The notes: a model not told the origin generated them from the letters alone. A DNA stretch of 64,000 nucleotides from Deltaproteobacteria bacterium GWB2_55_19 (GCA_001797465.1 MGPQ01000012.1:323863-387862), one strand, 5' to 3'. Counted from the stretch's first letter, positions 7,302-16,918 are shown. Numbers and translations: made by a program.

Positions 7302-9677
7302 ATGCGTCTTCTGAAGATACTTCTTGTTCTCATCGCCGGGATAATATTATCCATATCCGGCGCTTACTTCTATTTTACGAGAGACCTCCCCTCGCTCGCC
7401 ACACTTGAAGAATACCACCCCAACCTCGTCACAAATGTCTACTCCCACGACGGAAGGATCATAGGAGAGTTCTATATAGAGAGGCGCGTCGTCGTACCCT
7501 TGAGCAAGATCCCTGCGCACCTCATAACAGCCTTTTTGGCCGCGGAGGACACGAGGTTCTTCGAGCACGAGGGGATAAACTACATTTCCATCCTCCGCGC
7601 CATGTTCAAGAACATGTTGGCGGGAAAGGTCGTCCAGGGCGGCTCCACGATAACCCAACAGCTCGCCAAGAGCTTTTTAAGCTCCGAAAGGAAGCTCTCC
7701 CGGAAGGTCCGTGAGGCAATCCTCGCTTACAGGATAGAAAAGCACCTCACGAAAGATGAGATACTCACCCTTTATCTTAACCAGATATACTTCGGCAACG
7801 GCGCGTACGGCGTCCAGACCGCGGCTGAGTCGTACTTCGGAAAAAACGTCCATGACCTCGACCTCGCCGAGGCCGCGCTCCTCGCTGGCCTTCCCAAGGC
7901 GCCTTCAAAGTACTCGCCCTACGCCTCGATGGAGCTTGCGAGGAAGAGGCAGGAGTTTGTCCTTGAGAGGATGGTCGAGGAGGGCTTCATAACGGCTGAA
8001 GACGCGCAGAAGGCGGCGTCCAAAAAACTGAAACTAAGGCCCCGGAAAACGGAGAGCCTCGGCATCGCCCCGTACTTCACTGAGAATATCCGCATCTATC
8101 TCGAAGAGAAGTACGGGCAGGAGGCTCTCTACAAGGGCGGGCTCGAGGTGCACACGACGCTCGATGTGGAGGCGCAGAAGGCCGCCAACATCGCCGTAAG
8201 GGACGGTTTAAGGGAGTACGACAAGAGGCACGGTTACAGGGGGCCTGAGGGCGCCATCAAGGCTAAAGAAGAGGCGGACGCCTTCAGGGCCGAGGCAGAT
8301 AAAAAGATGCTCTACGATCCGCTCAAAGACGGCGAGATATACAAGGGTCTTATAACGGCCGTAAACTCCAGAAACCCCGCGATCATGGTCGACATCGGGT
8401 CGAGGCACGGGGTAGTAACAGGCGCGGACCTCGAATGGGCGAAGCTCTACAACCCCTCGAACACCCCTAACGGCGGAAGACCCGAACCCGACATATCAAA
8501 GATATTCCACGCAGGCGACGTCGTCGAAGTGATGGTAAAGTATCTGCCGCCGCAGGGCTCGATGATACTGCCTTTAAAGCTCGAACAGGAGCCTGTCGCG
8601 CAGGCCGCCCTCCTCGCCATAGAGCCCGAAACCGGCGCGATAAGGGCGATGGTCGGCGGCGCGGACTTCTCAAAAAGCCAGTTCAACAGGGCGACCCAGG
8701 CGTTAAGACAGCCGGGGTCGTCGTTCAAGCCCATCATCTACACCGCGGCTATCGACAAAAATTACACCCCGGCCACCATCGTAATGGACTCGCCGCTCGT
8801 ATTCGACGAGACCATAAAGGAGACTCAGTGGAGGCCGAGGAACTACGACGAGCAGTTCGAAGGGCCAACGACCGTCAGGGAGGCCCTCGCCCGCTCACGG
8901 AACATCATAACCATAAAGGTATTAAAGGACATCGGCATAGACCACGTCCTCAACTACGCGCGGCTCCTGGGTATTAACTCACCGCTCGCGCGCGACTTAT
9001 CGCTGGCGTTGGGCTCTTCCGCCGTAACGCTCGAGGAGATGACTACGGCCTTCGCGACCCTCGCCAACATGGGGGTCAGATCCGAGACGATGTATATAAC
9101 GAAGGTCGCGGACCGGTCAGGCACGGTGCTTGAGGAAGACCAGCCCTTCTCAACGCCGGTAATAAGTCCTGAGACAGCTTATATAATGACGAGCCTCCTG
9201 CAAAGCGTCATCGAGCGCGGCACCGGCATGAGGGCAAGGGCGCTTGGCAGGCCCGCCGCAGGCAAGACCGGCACCACCAACAACCTGAACGATGCCTGGT
9301 TCATGGGTTATGTCCCGGGGCTTGCGGCCGGGTCCTGGTTAGGGTACGATGAAGAGAGGGAGCTCGGCAGGGGCGAGACCGGCGGAAGGGCGGCTCTGCC
9401 CATCTGGCTCCGCTTCATGCAGGGGGCGACGGCCGGTACGCCGATAAGGAGCTTCCCGGCGCCCGAGGGGATTGAATTCGCGCGGATAGACCCTGATACG
9501 GGCCTTCTCGCCTCATCGGCCACCGAAGACCCGGTATTCGAGGTATTCAAGGCAGGGACCGCGCCTAAGGAAGTATCCGTTGGCGCGGCGAGGGATTCGT
9601 CGCCAGACTTCTTCATGATGGACACCGGCGGAAGACCAAAGACCAAAAAGGCGGAGCCGCTGGAGCCTGAGGACTAA
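7302..9677 (+). CDS. mrcA: Penicillin-binding protein 1A (transglycosylase/transpeptidase)
   Basis: This 791-residue class A PBP polymerises and cross-links peptidoglycan in the periplasm. One N-terminal membrane anchor (about 5-26) is followed by a GT51 transglycosylase domain with the catalytic Glu82 in EDTRFFEHEG and the GGSTITQQLAK motif. A linker/OB-type region (about 290-430) leads to the transpeptidase domain with SxxK (SSFK, Ser473), SRN (about 530) and KTG (GKTGTTNN, Lys655). All catalytic motifs are intact. The ATG lacks a ribosome binding site and has a promoter just upstream. The stop lies 8 bp before moaA, so the two are probably co-transcribed. Confidence 0.95.
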   Translation: MRLLKILLVLIAGIILSISGAYFYFTRDLPSLATLEEYHPNLVTNVYSHDGRIIGEFYIERRVVVPLSKIPAHLITAFLAAEDTRFFEHEGINYISILRAMFKNMLAGKVVQGGSTITQQLAKSFLSSERKLSRKVREAILAYRIEKHLTKDEILTLYLNQIYFGNGAYGVQTAAESYFGKNVHDLDLAEAALLAGLPKAPSKYSPYASMELARKRQEFVLERMVEEGFITAEDAQKAASKKLKLRPRKTESLGIAPYFTENIRIYLEEKYGQEALYKGGLEVHTTLDVEAQKAANIAVRDGLREYDKRHGYRGPEGAIKAKEEADAFRAEADKKMLYDPLKDGEIYKGLITAVNSRNPAIMVDIGSRHGVVTGADLEWAKLYNPSNTPNGGRPEPDISKIFHAGDVVEVMVKYLPPQGSMILPLKLEQEPVAQAALLAIEPETGAIRAMVGGADFSKSQFNRATQALRQPGSSFKPIIYTAAIDKNYTPATIVMDSPLVFDETIKETQWRPRNYDEQFEGPTTVREALARSRNIITIKVLKDIGIDHVLNYARLLGINSPLARDLSLALGSSAVTLEEMTTAFATLANMGVRSETMYITKVADRSGTVLEEDQPFSTPVISPETAYIMTSLLQSVIERGTGMRARALGRPAAGKTGTTNNLNDAWFMGYVPGLAAGSWLGYDEERELGRGETGGRAALPIWLRFMQGATAGTPIRSFPAPEGIEFARIDPDTGLLASSATEDPVFEVFKAGTAPKEVSVGAARDSSPDFFMMDTGGRPKTKKAEPLEPED

Positions 9678-9685
9678 AGAAAACC

Positions 9686-10681
9686 ATGACAATGCTCGTC
9701 GACTCATACGAACGGAAGATCGATTATCTCCGCATATCAGTAACAGACCGCTGTAACCTAAGGTGCGTCTACTGCATGCCGCCTGAGGGCATCGATTTAA
9801 CGGAGGCCGGCAACATCCTCAGGTACGAGGAGTTCCACCGCATAGCGAGGATAGCCGCGGCGCACGGGGTCTCGAAGATAAGGATTACCGGCGGAGAACC
9901 TCTTGTAAGGAAAGGCATCATAGAGTTCCTCGCCTCGCTCGCGGAAATCCCCGGCATAGAGGATTTGAGCCTCACGACCAACGGAGTACTGCTTAAGGAC
10001 TACGCGCAGAGGCTCAAAGACGCCGGGCTAAAGAGGGTGAACGTAAGCCTCGATTCATTACAGCGCGAGAGGTTCCAGAAGATGACGCGCGGGGACAACC
10101 TCCAGGACGTACTCGACGGGCTCGATGAGGCTGAGAAGGCCGGGCTCACGCCCGTAAAGATAAACATGGTCGTCATCAAGGGCTTCAACGACGACGAGGT
10201 GCTGGACTTCGCCCTGATGTCAAAGACAAAGCCCTATCACGTAAGGTTCATCGAATACATGCCCTTCAACACACAGGAGGGGTGGCAGAAGGACAAGTGC
10301 CTCACCATGAAGGAACTTAAATCCATTATAGAAGACAGGCTCGGCCCACTTGAGCCGATAAAGGACCCCAAAGGCGGGGCAGGCCCGGCGCGCAGATACC
10401 GCTGGAAGGACGCCCCCGGAGAGGTCGGCTTCATAAGCCCGGTCTCGGAGCACTTCTGCGGCTCGTGCAACAGGCTCCGCCTCACCTCCGACGGCAAGCT
10501 CAGGGTCTGCCTGTTTTCGGACAGCGAGATAGATATAAGAAAGGCCTTGAGGGACGGGTCAAACGACGAGGAAATCGAGCGCCTGCTCTTCAAGGCCGTA
10601 GCTGAAAAGCCTGAGCGCCACCACATAAACGAGAACATATTCAAGAAGTGCTCGAGGACGATGAGCCTCATAGGCGGATAG
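9686..10681 (+). CDS. moaA: GTP 3',8-cyclase MoaA (molybdenum cofactor biosynthesis)
   Basis: This 331-residue radical SAM enzyme carries out the first step of molybdopterin synthesis, converting GTP to 3',8-cyclo-7,8-dihydro-GTP. The N-terminal cluster motif is CNLRCVYC (Cys23, 27, 30) after RISVTDRC. The C-terminal [4Fe-4S] site that binds GTP is seen in HFCGSCNRLRLT and the later RVCLFS Cys. The protein ends in the conserved Gly-Gly (LIGG) needed for activity. Two ATGs lie close together (9686 and 9692). It follows PBP1A by 8 bp and precedes the sensor kinase by 14 bp. No other moa gene is present. Confidence 0.95.
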   Translation: MTMLVDSYERKIDYLRISVTDRCNLRCVYCMPPEGIDLTEAGNILRYEEFHRIARIAAAHGVSKIRITGGEPLVRKGIIEFLASLAEIPGIEDLSLTTNGVLLKDYAQRLKDAGLKRVNVSLDSLQRERFQKMTRGDNLQDVLDGLDEAEKAGLTPVKINMVVIKGFNDDEVLDFALMSKTKPYHVRFIEYMPFNTQEGWQKDKCLTMKELKSIIEDRLGPLEPIKDPKGGAGPARRYRWKDAPGEVGFISPVSEHFCGSCNRLRLTSDGKLRVCLFSDSEIDIRKALRDGSNDEEIERLLFKAVAEKPERHHINENIFKKCSRTMSLIGG

Positions 10682-10695
10682 CGCAAGAAGGCGAC

Positions 10696-12909
10696 ATGAA
10701 AGACAGGGACAGCGATCTTCTTGCCGGGCTCGACGCAAGGATATCGGAGTGCAGAAAAAAAATAGCCCTCTACGGGGAGAACGCCTCTCTCGATTGCATT
10801 GAGAGCGAGCGGAAGTTCCAGAAGACGAACAATCTGCTGAAGGCCATCAGCAGGGCGCACTCGCAGTTCATAGCGAATGTAGACACCCGCGTCCTTTTCG
10901 GCGAGCTCCTCGGGACCCTCCTCACCCTTACGGAAAGCGAATACGGCTTCATCGGAGAGGTCTTCTTCGACTCCACTGGCACGCCTTATCTCAAGACACA
11001 CGCCATCACGAACATCGCCTGGGACGACGCAACGCGCGCGCTCCTCGAAAAACATTCAAAGACAGGGCTGGAGTTCCGCAAACTCAACACACTCTACGGC
11101 GCGGCGCTCACGACCGGCAAGGCAGTTATCTCCAACAGCCCGTCGACTGACCCGAGGGGCTACGGCATCCCCGAAGGCCACCCGCCGCTAAACGCCTTCC
11201 TCGGCATCCCGTTTTACAGCGGAGACAAGCTCGTCGGAATGGTAGGGCTCGCCAACCGCCCGGGCGGCTACGACGAGGTACATGTCAATTATCTCGATCC
11301 GCTCCTCACCACCTGCGCCAACATCGTCGAGGCGCATAACATCGACAAGCTGAAGGAAAAGGCGGAGGATGCCCTCAGAAGGAACGAATCGAGCCTCGAG
11401 TACGCTCAACACATGGCGAGGCTCGGCCACTGGGAGCTGGACATTCCCGCCAACAGGCTCCACTGGTCAAAGGAGATATACAACATATTCGAGATAAGCC
11501 CTCAGGAGTTCGAGGCCTCTTACGAGGCGTTCCTCTCGGCGGTCCACCCCGACGATAGGGCTCTTGTTGACAGCGCCTATATGGAATCGGTCAAAAGCGG
11601 CCGCCCTTATGAGATCGCCCACAGGCTCCTTCTTAAAAACGACACCGTGAAACATGTGATAGAAAAGGGCTTCACGGAGTATGCGCCGGACGGTAGTCCG
11701 GCGCGCTCGGTCGGCACGGTCCAGGACATAACCGAGCGGAGGAAAATGGACGAAGAGCTCTTGAAGATGGAGAAGCTCGAGTCCCTCGGGATCCTCGCCG
11801 GCGGCATAGCCCACGACTTCAACAACGTCCTCACGGGCATTATCGGGAACATCTACTTCGCAAGGGAGTCGCTGGATAAGGACAGGCGGGAGCAGGCCTT
11901 AAACGAAGCGGAGAAGGCGGCCATGCACGCAAAGGAGCTGACCGGACAGCTCCTTACATTTGCGAGAGGCGGCTCTCCCATAAAAAAGACTGCGGTTGTG
12001 AGCGAGATAGTACGGACGAGCGCGGAGTTCATGCTCAGGGGCTCGAACGTCAGGTGCGAGTTCTCATTCGCGGACAGCCTCAAAACTGCGGCGGTAGACC
12101 CTGGGCAGATCAGCCAGGTCATAAGCAATATCATCTTGAACGCTAAACAGGCGATGCCTGAGGGCGGCGTGGTCAAGGTGAGCGCCGGGAATGCGGACGC
12201 CTGGACGGATAAACGCCTGCCGTTCAAGGACGGGTCTTATGTGAGGATTTCCATTGAGGACAACGGCCCCGGCATACCCGAGGAGATAAGGCACAAGGTA
12301 TTCGACCCCTATTTTACCACCAAGAACGAGGGCAACGGATTAGGGCTCGCAAGCGTCTACTCCATCATCGCCAGACATAACGGCCATGTCTCGTTCGATT
12401 CCACGCCCGGAGTTGGCACCGTATTCCACATATACCTGCCGGCATCGAATGAGTCCGTAGCGGAGTCTCCGGCGGGTCCGGCTGGACCTGACGCCGCCAT
12501 TACCCAGGGACACCACGGCAGGTTACTCGTCATGGACGACGAGGAGATGATAAGGGATATCGCGCTGGAGATACTCGAAACATCAGGCTATGAGGCGCGC
12601 TCGGCCTCCTCGGGCGAGGAGGCGATAAAGATGTACCAAAAGGCCTTTGAGGCCGGAAGTCCTTTCGACGTAGTCATAATGGACCTTACGATACCCGGCG
12701 GCATGGGAGGAAAAGAGGCGATACAAATGCTTAAAGAGATAGACCCCGCAATAAAGGCGATAGTATCAAGCGGCTACTCGGACGACCCTATAATGGCCGA
12801 GTACGAGCGCTACGGCTTCATCGGCGTAGTCGTAAAACCATACAGGGTGCAGGAATTGTGCGAGGCGGTCTCAACAGCCATCAACGCCGGGCGCCGCAAA
12901 CACCCTTAA
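10696..12909 (+). CDS. Hybrid sensor histidine kinase (GAF-PAS-HisKA-HATPase-REC)
   Basis: This 737-residue cytoplasmic hybrid kinase has no transmembrane segment. Order: N-terminal coiled region; GAF domain (about 55-210) with GYGIPEGHPPLNAFLGIPF; PAS domain (about 240-345) with ARLGHWELDIPANRLHWS and the PAC end; HisKA with phospho-acceptor His373 in GGIAHDFNN; HATPase_c with N-box (NIILNAKQAMP), DNGPGIP and GLGLASVYSII; and a C-terminal receiver with phospho-Asp663 in VIMDLTIPGG and the conserved Lys. I chose ATG 10696 (preceded by AGAAGG) rather than an in-frame ATG at 10648 inside moaA. A separate DNA-binding partner is not adjacent, so its output is unknown. Confidence 0.92.
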   Translation: MKDRDSDLLAGLDARISECRKKIALYGENASLDCIESERKFQKTNNLLKAISRAHSQFIANVDTRVLFGELLGTLLTLTESEYGFIGEVFFDSTGTPYLKTHAITNIAWDDATRALLEKHSKTGLEFRKLNTLYGAALTTGKAVISNSPSTDPRGYGIPEGHPPLNAFLGIPFYSGDKLVGMVGLANRPGGYDEVHVNYLDPLLTTCANIVEAHNIDKLKEKAEDALRRNESSLEYAQHMARLGHWELDIPANRLHWSKEIYNIFEISPQEFEASYEAFLSAVHPDDRALVDSAYMESVKSGRPYEIAHRLLLKNDTVKHVIEKGFTEYAPDGSPARSVGTVQDITERRKMDEELLKMEKLESLGILAGGIAHDFNNVLTGIIGNIYFARESLDKDRREQALNEAEKAAMHAKELTGQLLTFARGGSPIKKTAVVSEIVRTSAEFMLRGSNVRCEFSFADSLKTAAVDPGQISQVISNIILNAKQAMPEGGVVKVSAGNADAWTDKRLPFKDGSYVRISIEDNGPGIPEEIRHKVFDPYFTTKNEGNGLGLASVYSIIARHNGHVSFDSTPGVGTVFHIYLPASNESVAESPAGPAGPDAAITQGHHGRLLVMDDEEMIRDIALEILETSGYEARSASSGEEAIKMYQKAFEAGSPFDVVIMDLTIPGGMGGKEAIQMLKEIDPAIKAIVSSGYSDDPIMAEYERYGFIGVVVKPYRVQELCEAVSTAINAGRRKHP

Positions 12910-12960
12910 AAGGCCAGCCCCTTCCGCCTTGCGGCGGCAATCAGCCGTCCAACCTGCCTG

Positions 12961-13479
12961 TTAATACCTTATCAGCGAAAATACCGGGTGCGGGCTCAAC
13001 TTCTCCCTGCCGTTCAACTCCTCGAGCTCGACGATGAAGGCGCACTCGACTATGTTTCCGCCCATATCCTTAACGAGGCTGGTTACCGCGCCAGCGGTGC
13101 CGCCGGTCGCAAGCAGGTCGTCGGCTATTACGACGTTCTGCCCCTTCTCTATCGCGTCCTGGTGTATCTCAAGGGAATCCTTGCCGTACTCGAGCGTGTA
13201 GCTCGCCTTGTGGGTCTTGTGCGGGAGCTTTCCGGGCTTTCTAACTAGCACGATCCCGGCCCCGAGCTTGTAGGCGAGCGCCGCGCCGATGATAAACCCC
13301 CTCGCCTCTATGCCCACGACGAGGTCTATCCTTTTGCCGACGTAGCGGTGGCCGAGGAGGTCGACCATGCGCTGGAACAGCGCGGGTTCCTTGCAAAGCG
13401 TCGTTATGTCCTTGAAGAGTATCCCTTTTTTCGGAAAGTCAGGGACATCGCGTATGGATTTCTTGAGATCTTCGACCAT
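12961..13479 (-). CDS. apt: Adenine phosphoribosyltransferase
   Basis: This 172-residue purine salvage enzyme converts adenine and PRPP to AMP. The family signature is complete: [20 protein letters not shown] at the N-terminus, [14 protein letters not shown], and the PRPP-binding loop [26 protein letters not shown] precedes the ATG. It is the last gene of the surE-pcm-nlpD-rpoS minus-strand run, 32 bp after rpoS, and ends facing the hybrid kinase gene. A weak CCGCC/GGCGG hairpin lies in the convergent gap at about 12924-12937. Confidence 0.95.
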   Translation of the reverse strand: MVEDLKKSIRDVPDFPKKGILFKDITTLCKEPALFQRMVDLLGHRYVGKRIDLVVGIEARGFIIGAALAYKLGAGIVLVRKPGKLPHKTHKASYTLEYGKDSLEIHQDAIEKGQNVVIADDLLATGGTAGAVTSLVKDMGGNIVECAFIVELEELNGREKLSPHPVFSLIRY

Positions 13480-13511
13480 TTCCTTCTCCTTGTTGCCTTT
13501 AATATGTATTA

Positions 13512-14432
13512 TTAAACCGCGTCGAGCGTCGCTATATGGTGCCTCTCGACTATAATCTTCTTGAGTTTCGTAAGCGCCTTTACCTCTATCTGCCTGACCC
13601 GCTCCCTTGTAATGCCGAATGCCTTGCCTATCTCCTCAAGCGTCTGGGGGCCGGCGAAGTCGAGGCCGAACCTGAGCCTTATTATCCGCCTCTCTGGGTC
13701 GCTTAAGAGCGAGAGCCAGGCCTCTATCTTACGCGCCTTCCGGGCCATATCGAGGGTCTCCAGCTGTGGCGTGGCGGACAGGTCCTCGAGCTTATCCAGC
13801 AACGTCTGGTCACTCCCGTCCGGGAGGGACGCCTCGAGTGAATAACTTTTTTTTGAGACGATGTCAAGTTTTTTCACGTATCTGCCGGAAAAACCCGTCC
13901 TCTCGGCGAGCTCCCGCGCGTCAGGTTCCCTGTTAAGGGACATCGTGAGCTCGTGTGTAGCCCTGCTCAACTTGGCTATATCGGCGGAGATGTGTATCGG
14001 GAGCCGGACGACGTTCGACTGGTTCGCGAGCGCCCTCTCAATAGACTGCCGTATCCAATAGGTGGCGTATGTAGAAAACTTGCACCCCTTGGCGGCCCTG
14101 AACCTCTCGACGGACTTTATGAGCCCGATGTTCCCCTCCTCTATCAAGTCCTGGAGCGGGAACCCCCTGTTCATGTATTTTTTTGCGATGTTGACGACGA
14201 GCCGTAGGTTCGACTCTATCATCCGGTGGCGGGCCTTCGGGTCTCCCTTGGATATCTTCCTGGCGAGGTCTTTTTCTTCCCTGGATGTGAGGAGGGGGTA
14301 CTTCTTTATTGAGCTGAAGAAGATGTTTAAAGAATCTGTTGACGGGCCCTGGACGGGCTCCCTCTGCTCATTGAGCCTCGGGATGAACGTGCCTTTTACG
14401 CTTTCGTTCGTTCTTCTCATATCGCGCCTCAT
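13512..14432 (-). CDS. rpoS: RNA polymerase sigma factor RpoS (group 2 sigma-70)
   Basis: This 306-residue sigma factor lacks region 1.1 and has region 1.2 ([21 protein letters not shown]), region 2 ([49 protein letters not shown]), region 3 (VRLPIHIS) and region 4 (ETLEEIGK-like [21 protein letters not shown]). The [10 protein letters not shown] stretch matches RpoS more than RpoD, and the gene order surE-pcm-nlpD-rpoS is the classical RpoS neighbourhood. It is therefore probably the general stress/stationary-phase sigma factor. The start could be the ATG at 14432 or the one at 14420. About 75 bp separate it from nlpD. Confidence 0.88.
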   Translation of the reverse strand: MRRDMRRTNESVKGTFIPRLNEQREPVQGPSTDSLNIFFSSIKKYPLLTSREEKDLARKISKGDPKARHRMIESNLRLVVNIAKKYMNRGFPLQDLIEEGNIGLIKSVERFRAAKGCKFSTYATYWIRQSIERALANQSNVVRLPIHISADIAKLSRATHELTMSLNREPDARELAERTGFSGRYVKKLDIVSKKSYSLEASLPDGSDQTLLDKLEDLSATPQLETLDMARKARKIEAWLSLLSDPERRIIRLRFGLDFAGPQTLEEIGKAFGITRERVRQIEVKALTKLKKIIVERHHIATLDAV

Positions 14433-14507
14433 TTTGAACGAGAAGCATACCCGAGATGCGGTTTGATGGTTATTCCATATAATACTGTTTCTACTATAAA
14501 AAACGGG

Positions 14508-15194
14508 CTATGGCAAGAAAAAAAGCGGATTTCTGACGGTCTTGCCCTGTCTGACCTCGAAGTGGAGGTGGGCGCCGGTTGCGTTGCCGGTGGAGCCGAC
14601 GTTAGCGATTACCTCGCCTTTTTTTACGGATTCACCTGTTTTTACAAGGTTTTTCTCGTTGTGCGCGTACACTGTATAAAAGTCATCCTTGTGTTTAAGT
14701 ATTATAATATTGCCGTACCCGCGGAGACTTGAACTGACATATACCGCCTCTCCGTTCTCGGCCGCCTTCACGGGCGTACCCTCCCTGGCCGCGATATCAA
14801 TGCCATCGTGACGCCCGCCGTTCCTCGGCCCGAAGGGGGACTCGATTAAACCGTGGACAGGCCAGGAGAACCTGTCCTTCTCAATGACTATCTTTCCCTC
14901 TGGTTCGGGCTCCTTCTCGTTGCTACCCGGTACATACGGCTTGACCTTTTTGACCCTCCTTGCCCCGGGTATGAATATCCTCTTGCCGGCCTTTATTTCA
15001 GTTGGGTCCTTGATGTTATTGAGCTCGGCGACGTCCTGGATATCGACATTGTAGGTCTTGGATATCCTGTAAAGCGTTTCTCCCTTGTGGATGGTATGGT
15101 AAACGCCGCCTCCGGCGAAACAACCGCTGAAAAATATTAAAAGGGAAAGAAAAACAGGGAAGCGAAGGGAGGGAATATTGAGGACCTTAGCCAT
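14508..15194 (-). CDS. nlpD: NlpD-like lipoprotein with LysM and M23 (LytM) domains
   Basis: This 228-residue envelope protein starts at ATG 15194. The signal peptide ends in a lipobox (IFFSGC), so it is a lipoprotein. A LysM peptidoglycan-binding domain (HTIHKGETLYRISKTYNV, about 35-80) is followed by a proline/lysine linker and an M23/LytM domain. The zinc ligands appear intact: HxxxD in GRHDGIDIAA, YAHN, and HLHFEV near the end. E. coli NlpD has lost these residues and only activates amidases; this one may therefore be an active endopeptidase. A longer open frame to 15287 overlaps pcm and lacks a signal sequence at its start, so I rejected it. Confidence 0.88.
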   Translation of the reverse strand: MAKVLNIPSLRFPVFLSLLIFFSGCFAGGGVYHTIHKGETLYRISKTYNVDIQDVAELNNIKDPTEIKAGKRIFIPGARRVKKVKPYVPGSNEKEPEPEGKIVIEKDRFSWPVHGLIESPFGPRNGGRHDGIDIAAREGTPVKAAENGEAVYVSSSLRGYGNIIILKHKDDFYTVYAHNEKNLVKTGESVKKGEVIANVGSTGNATGAHLHFEVRQGKTVRNPLFFLP

Positions 15195-15238
15195 AAGGGA
15201 CCTGAAACGAGCCGCAAGGGCTGGGGGGTGGTCCTCGA

Positions 15239-15907
15239 TCAACTCTTGGACCAGCCGTGTTTGCCGATGAGTTTTACGAACCTGCAATTGCCGAGTGTTT
15301 CGCTCACTGTGGAGCCGTCCGCCTTTTTGGTGATGCGGAGCAGTTCCTGGGAGTCTTCAGGGCCGACTGGTATTACGAGGCGGCCACCGGGTTTGAGCTG
15401 TTCGACGTATGCCGCCGGGACCTGCGGGGAGCCGGCGGTCGTTATTATGGCGTCGAACGGCGCCTCGTCGGGCCATCCGGTAGTGCCGTCGGCGACCCTT
15501 ACTATGACGTTCGAACACAAGAGGCCGTCGAGTATCTTTAACGCGCGCGAGGCGATGGTAGAAAGCCTTTCAACCGTATAGACCTTGTACGCGAGCATGG
15601 AGAGTACCGCCGTCTGGTAGCCTGAGCCGGTGCCTATCTCAAGGACCCGTTCGTTGCCGTCGAGCTTCAACGCCTCTGTCATCAGTGCGACGGTATAGGG
15701 CTGTGATATGGTCTGCTTCTCGCCTATTGGGAGCGGGCAATCGTTGTATGCCTGGGAATAGAGCGCCTCTTCTACGAAGATGTGGCGTGGGACCGTAAGC
15801 ATGGCGTGGAGGACCTGCAACTGGCTTATACCCCTCGGGATGAGGTGGTTGTCCAGCATCTGCTGACGCTGTCTTTCGTATATGTCCCTTTTTACGCGGA
15901 TGGTCAT
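15239..15907 (-). CDS. pcm: Protein-L-isoaspartate O-methyltransferase
   Basis: This 222-residue SAM-dependent methyltransferase repairs isoaspartyl residues in aged proteins. Diagnostic motifs are [12 protein letters not shown] near the start, [29 protein letters not shown] split across about 50-75, the SAM-binding loop [15 protein letters not shown], and GGRLVIPVG near the end. GGAGGTG lies 10 nt before the ATG. It is second in the surE-pcm-nlpD-rpoS order, 44 bp ahead of nlpD. A palindromic repeat lies in the gap between it and surE. Confidence 0.95.
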   Translation of the reverse strand: MTIRVKRDIYERQRQQMLDNHLIPRGISQLQVLHAMLTVPRHIFVEEALYSQAYNDCPLPIGEKQTISQPYTVALMTEALKLDGNERVLEIGTGSGYQTAVLSMLAYKVYTVERLSTIASRALKILDGLLCSNVIVRVADGTTGWPDEAPFDAIITTAGSPQVPAAYVEQLKPGGRLVIPVGPEDSQELLRITKKADGSTVSETLGNCRFVKLIGKHGWSKS

Positions 15908-15917
15908 GTCAGTTGTT

Positions 15918-15955
15918 CACCTCCCCCTTTTTAGAGGGGGATTGAGGGGGATTAC
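15918..15955. repeat. Palindromic CCCCCTTTTT repeat within the surE-pcm gap
   Basis: CTCCCCCTTTTTAGAGGGGG, then ATTGAGGGGGATTA, has the same design as the repeat pair at 1889-1976. Its hairpin lies inside the presumed surE-pcm transcript, so it could partly uncouple the two genes. Confidence 0.6.
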
Positions 15956-15978
15956 GGTCGCGAGGCCCACAGGGAGGG

Positions 15979-16737
15979 CTATTTTATCGTCCACTTTCTT
16001 AATTCCTGCATGGAGCTCACATTCGTCATGTCGAGGTGTATCGGCGTAATGGAGACGTACCCCTTGCTTATGGCAAAATAATCGGTGTCCTCTCCGCCCT
16101 CCCACCTCTCCATAGACCCGCCTATCCAGTAGTACTTCTTTCCCCTGGGGTCTACCTTCTCGACGACCACGTCGCTGAAAAAGCGCTTGCCCTGTCTGGT
16201 GATCCTGTATCCCTTTATCCTCTTTGCCGGGGGGATGTTGACGTTAAGGAGGGTGTCTTTCGGCAACCCTTTCTTGAATACGAATCTGACGAGCCTCAAC
16301 GCGAACTCGGAGGCGGGTCTGAAGTCGAACGCCTCCCTTTTGGCGAGTGAGAACGCAATCGACGGTATGCCGAGGAGCGTGCCTTCCATAGCGGCTGATA
16401 CCGTGCCTGAGTACGAGACGTCCTCTCCGAGGTTCCCGCCCTTGTTTATGCCGGATACCACTATATCGGGGCGGACCGGCAGTATCCCGTTCACCGCGAG
16501 CGTCACGCAGTCGGTCGGCGTGCCGTCTACGGCGTACATCCTTTTGCCCACCTCCTCGACCCGGAGGGGCCTGTGGAGCGTAAGAGAGTGGCTCGCCGCG
16601 CTCCTCTCCCTGTCCGGGGCGACGATATAGACGGTCCCAGCCTTTTTGAGCGCGCTTGCGAGCTTCAATATCCCTTCGGAGCGGACGCCGTCGTCGTTCG
16701 ATACGAGTATTATTTTTTTCTCGGTTTTTTCAGCCAA
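15979..16737 (-). CDS. surE: 5'/3'-nucleotidase SurE
   Basis: This 252-residue divalent-metal-dependent nucleotidase acts on nucleoside monophosphates in stationary phase. Metal ligands are visible: the paired Asp in ILVSNDDGV (residues 15-16), the Ser in VSYSGTVSAAMEG and the Asn in VSGINKGGNLG. No ATG lies near the start; the reading frame most likely begins with TTG at 16737, preceded by AAGAGGCTTGA as a ribosome binding site. It is the first gene of the surE-pcm-nlpD-rpoS-apt run and divergent from glgB. Confidence 0.94.
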   Translation of the reverse strand: MAEKTEKKIILVSNDDGVRSEGILKLASALKKAGTVYIVAPDRERSAASHSLTLHRPLRVEEVGKRMYAVDGTPTDCVTLAVNGILPVRPDIVVSGINKGGNLGEDVSYSGTVSAAMEGTLLGIPSIAFSLAKREAFDFRPASEFALRLVRFVFKKGLPKDTLLNVNIPPAKRIKGYRITRQGKRFFSDVVVEKVDPRGKKYYWIGGSMERWEGGEDTDYFAISKGYVSITPIHLDMTNVSSMQELRKWTIK

Positions 16738-16902
16738 TCAAGCCTCTTTTCCTGAACAATCGGTTGTGGACAATATAATGGAATATCGGGGAAAATTCAA
16801 TTGTTAAAACCCTTTCTCCGCCTTCGTGCGGCTTTTTTTCAGGACAGCGCCTTCGGGCCAATGGCCTGGTTTTCACAAACTGGCTACAAAATCGGACTTT
16901 TA

Positions 16903-16918
16903 TGGTATATTTATTGCT
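16903..16918 (+). promoter_or_regulatory. Sigma-54-like promoter upstream of glgB
   Basis: TGGTATA-N4-TTGCT fits the sigma-54 consensus TGGYRYRN4TTGCW at every fixed position, with GG and GC 10 bp apart. The predicted transcription start (about 16929) would leave an 18-nt leader containing the ribosome binding site. A TATATT hexamer inside the same stretch could instead be a sigma-70 -10 box. Confidence 0.4.

Noticed and set aside
13512-14432. Housekeeping RpoD
   Set aside because: No region 1.1 and only 306 residues; the neighbourhood and region 2 wording fit RpoS.
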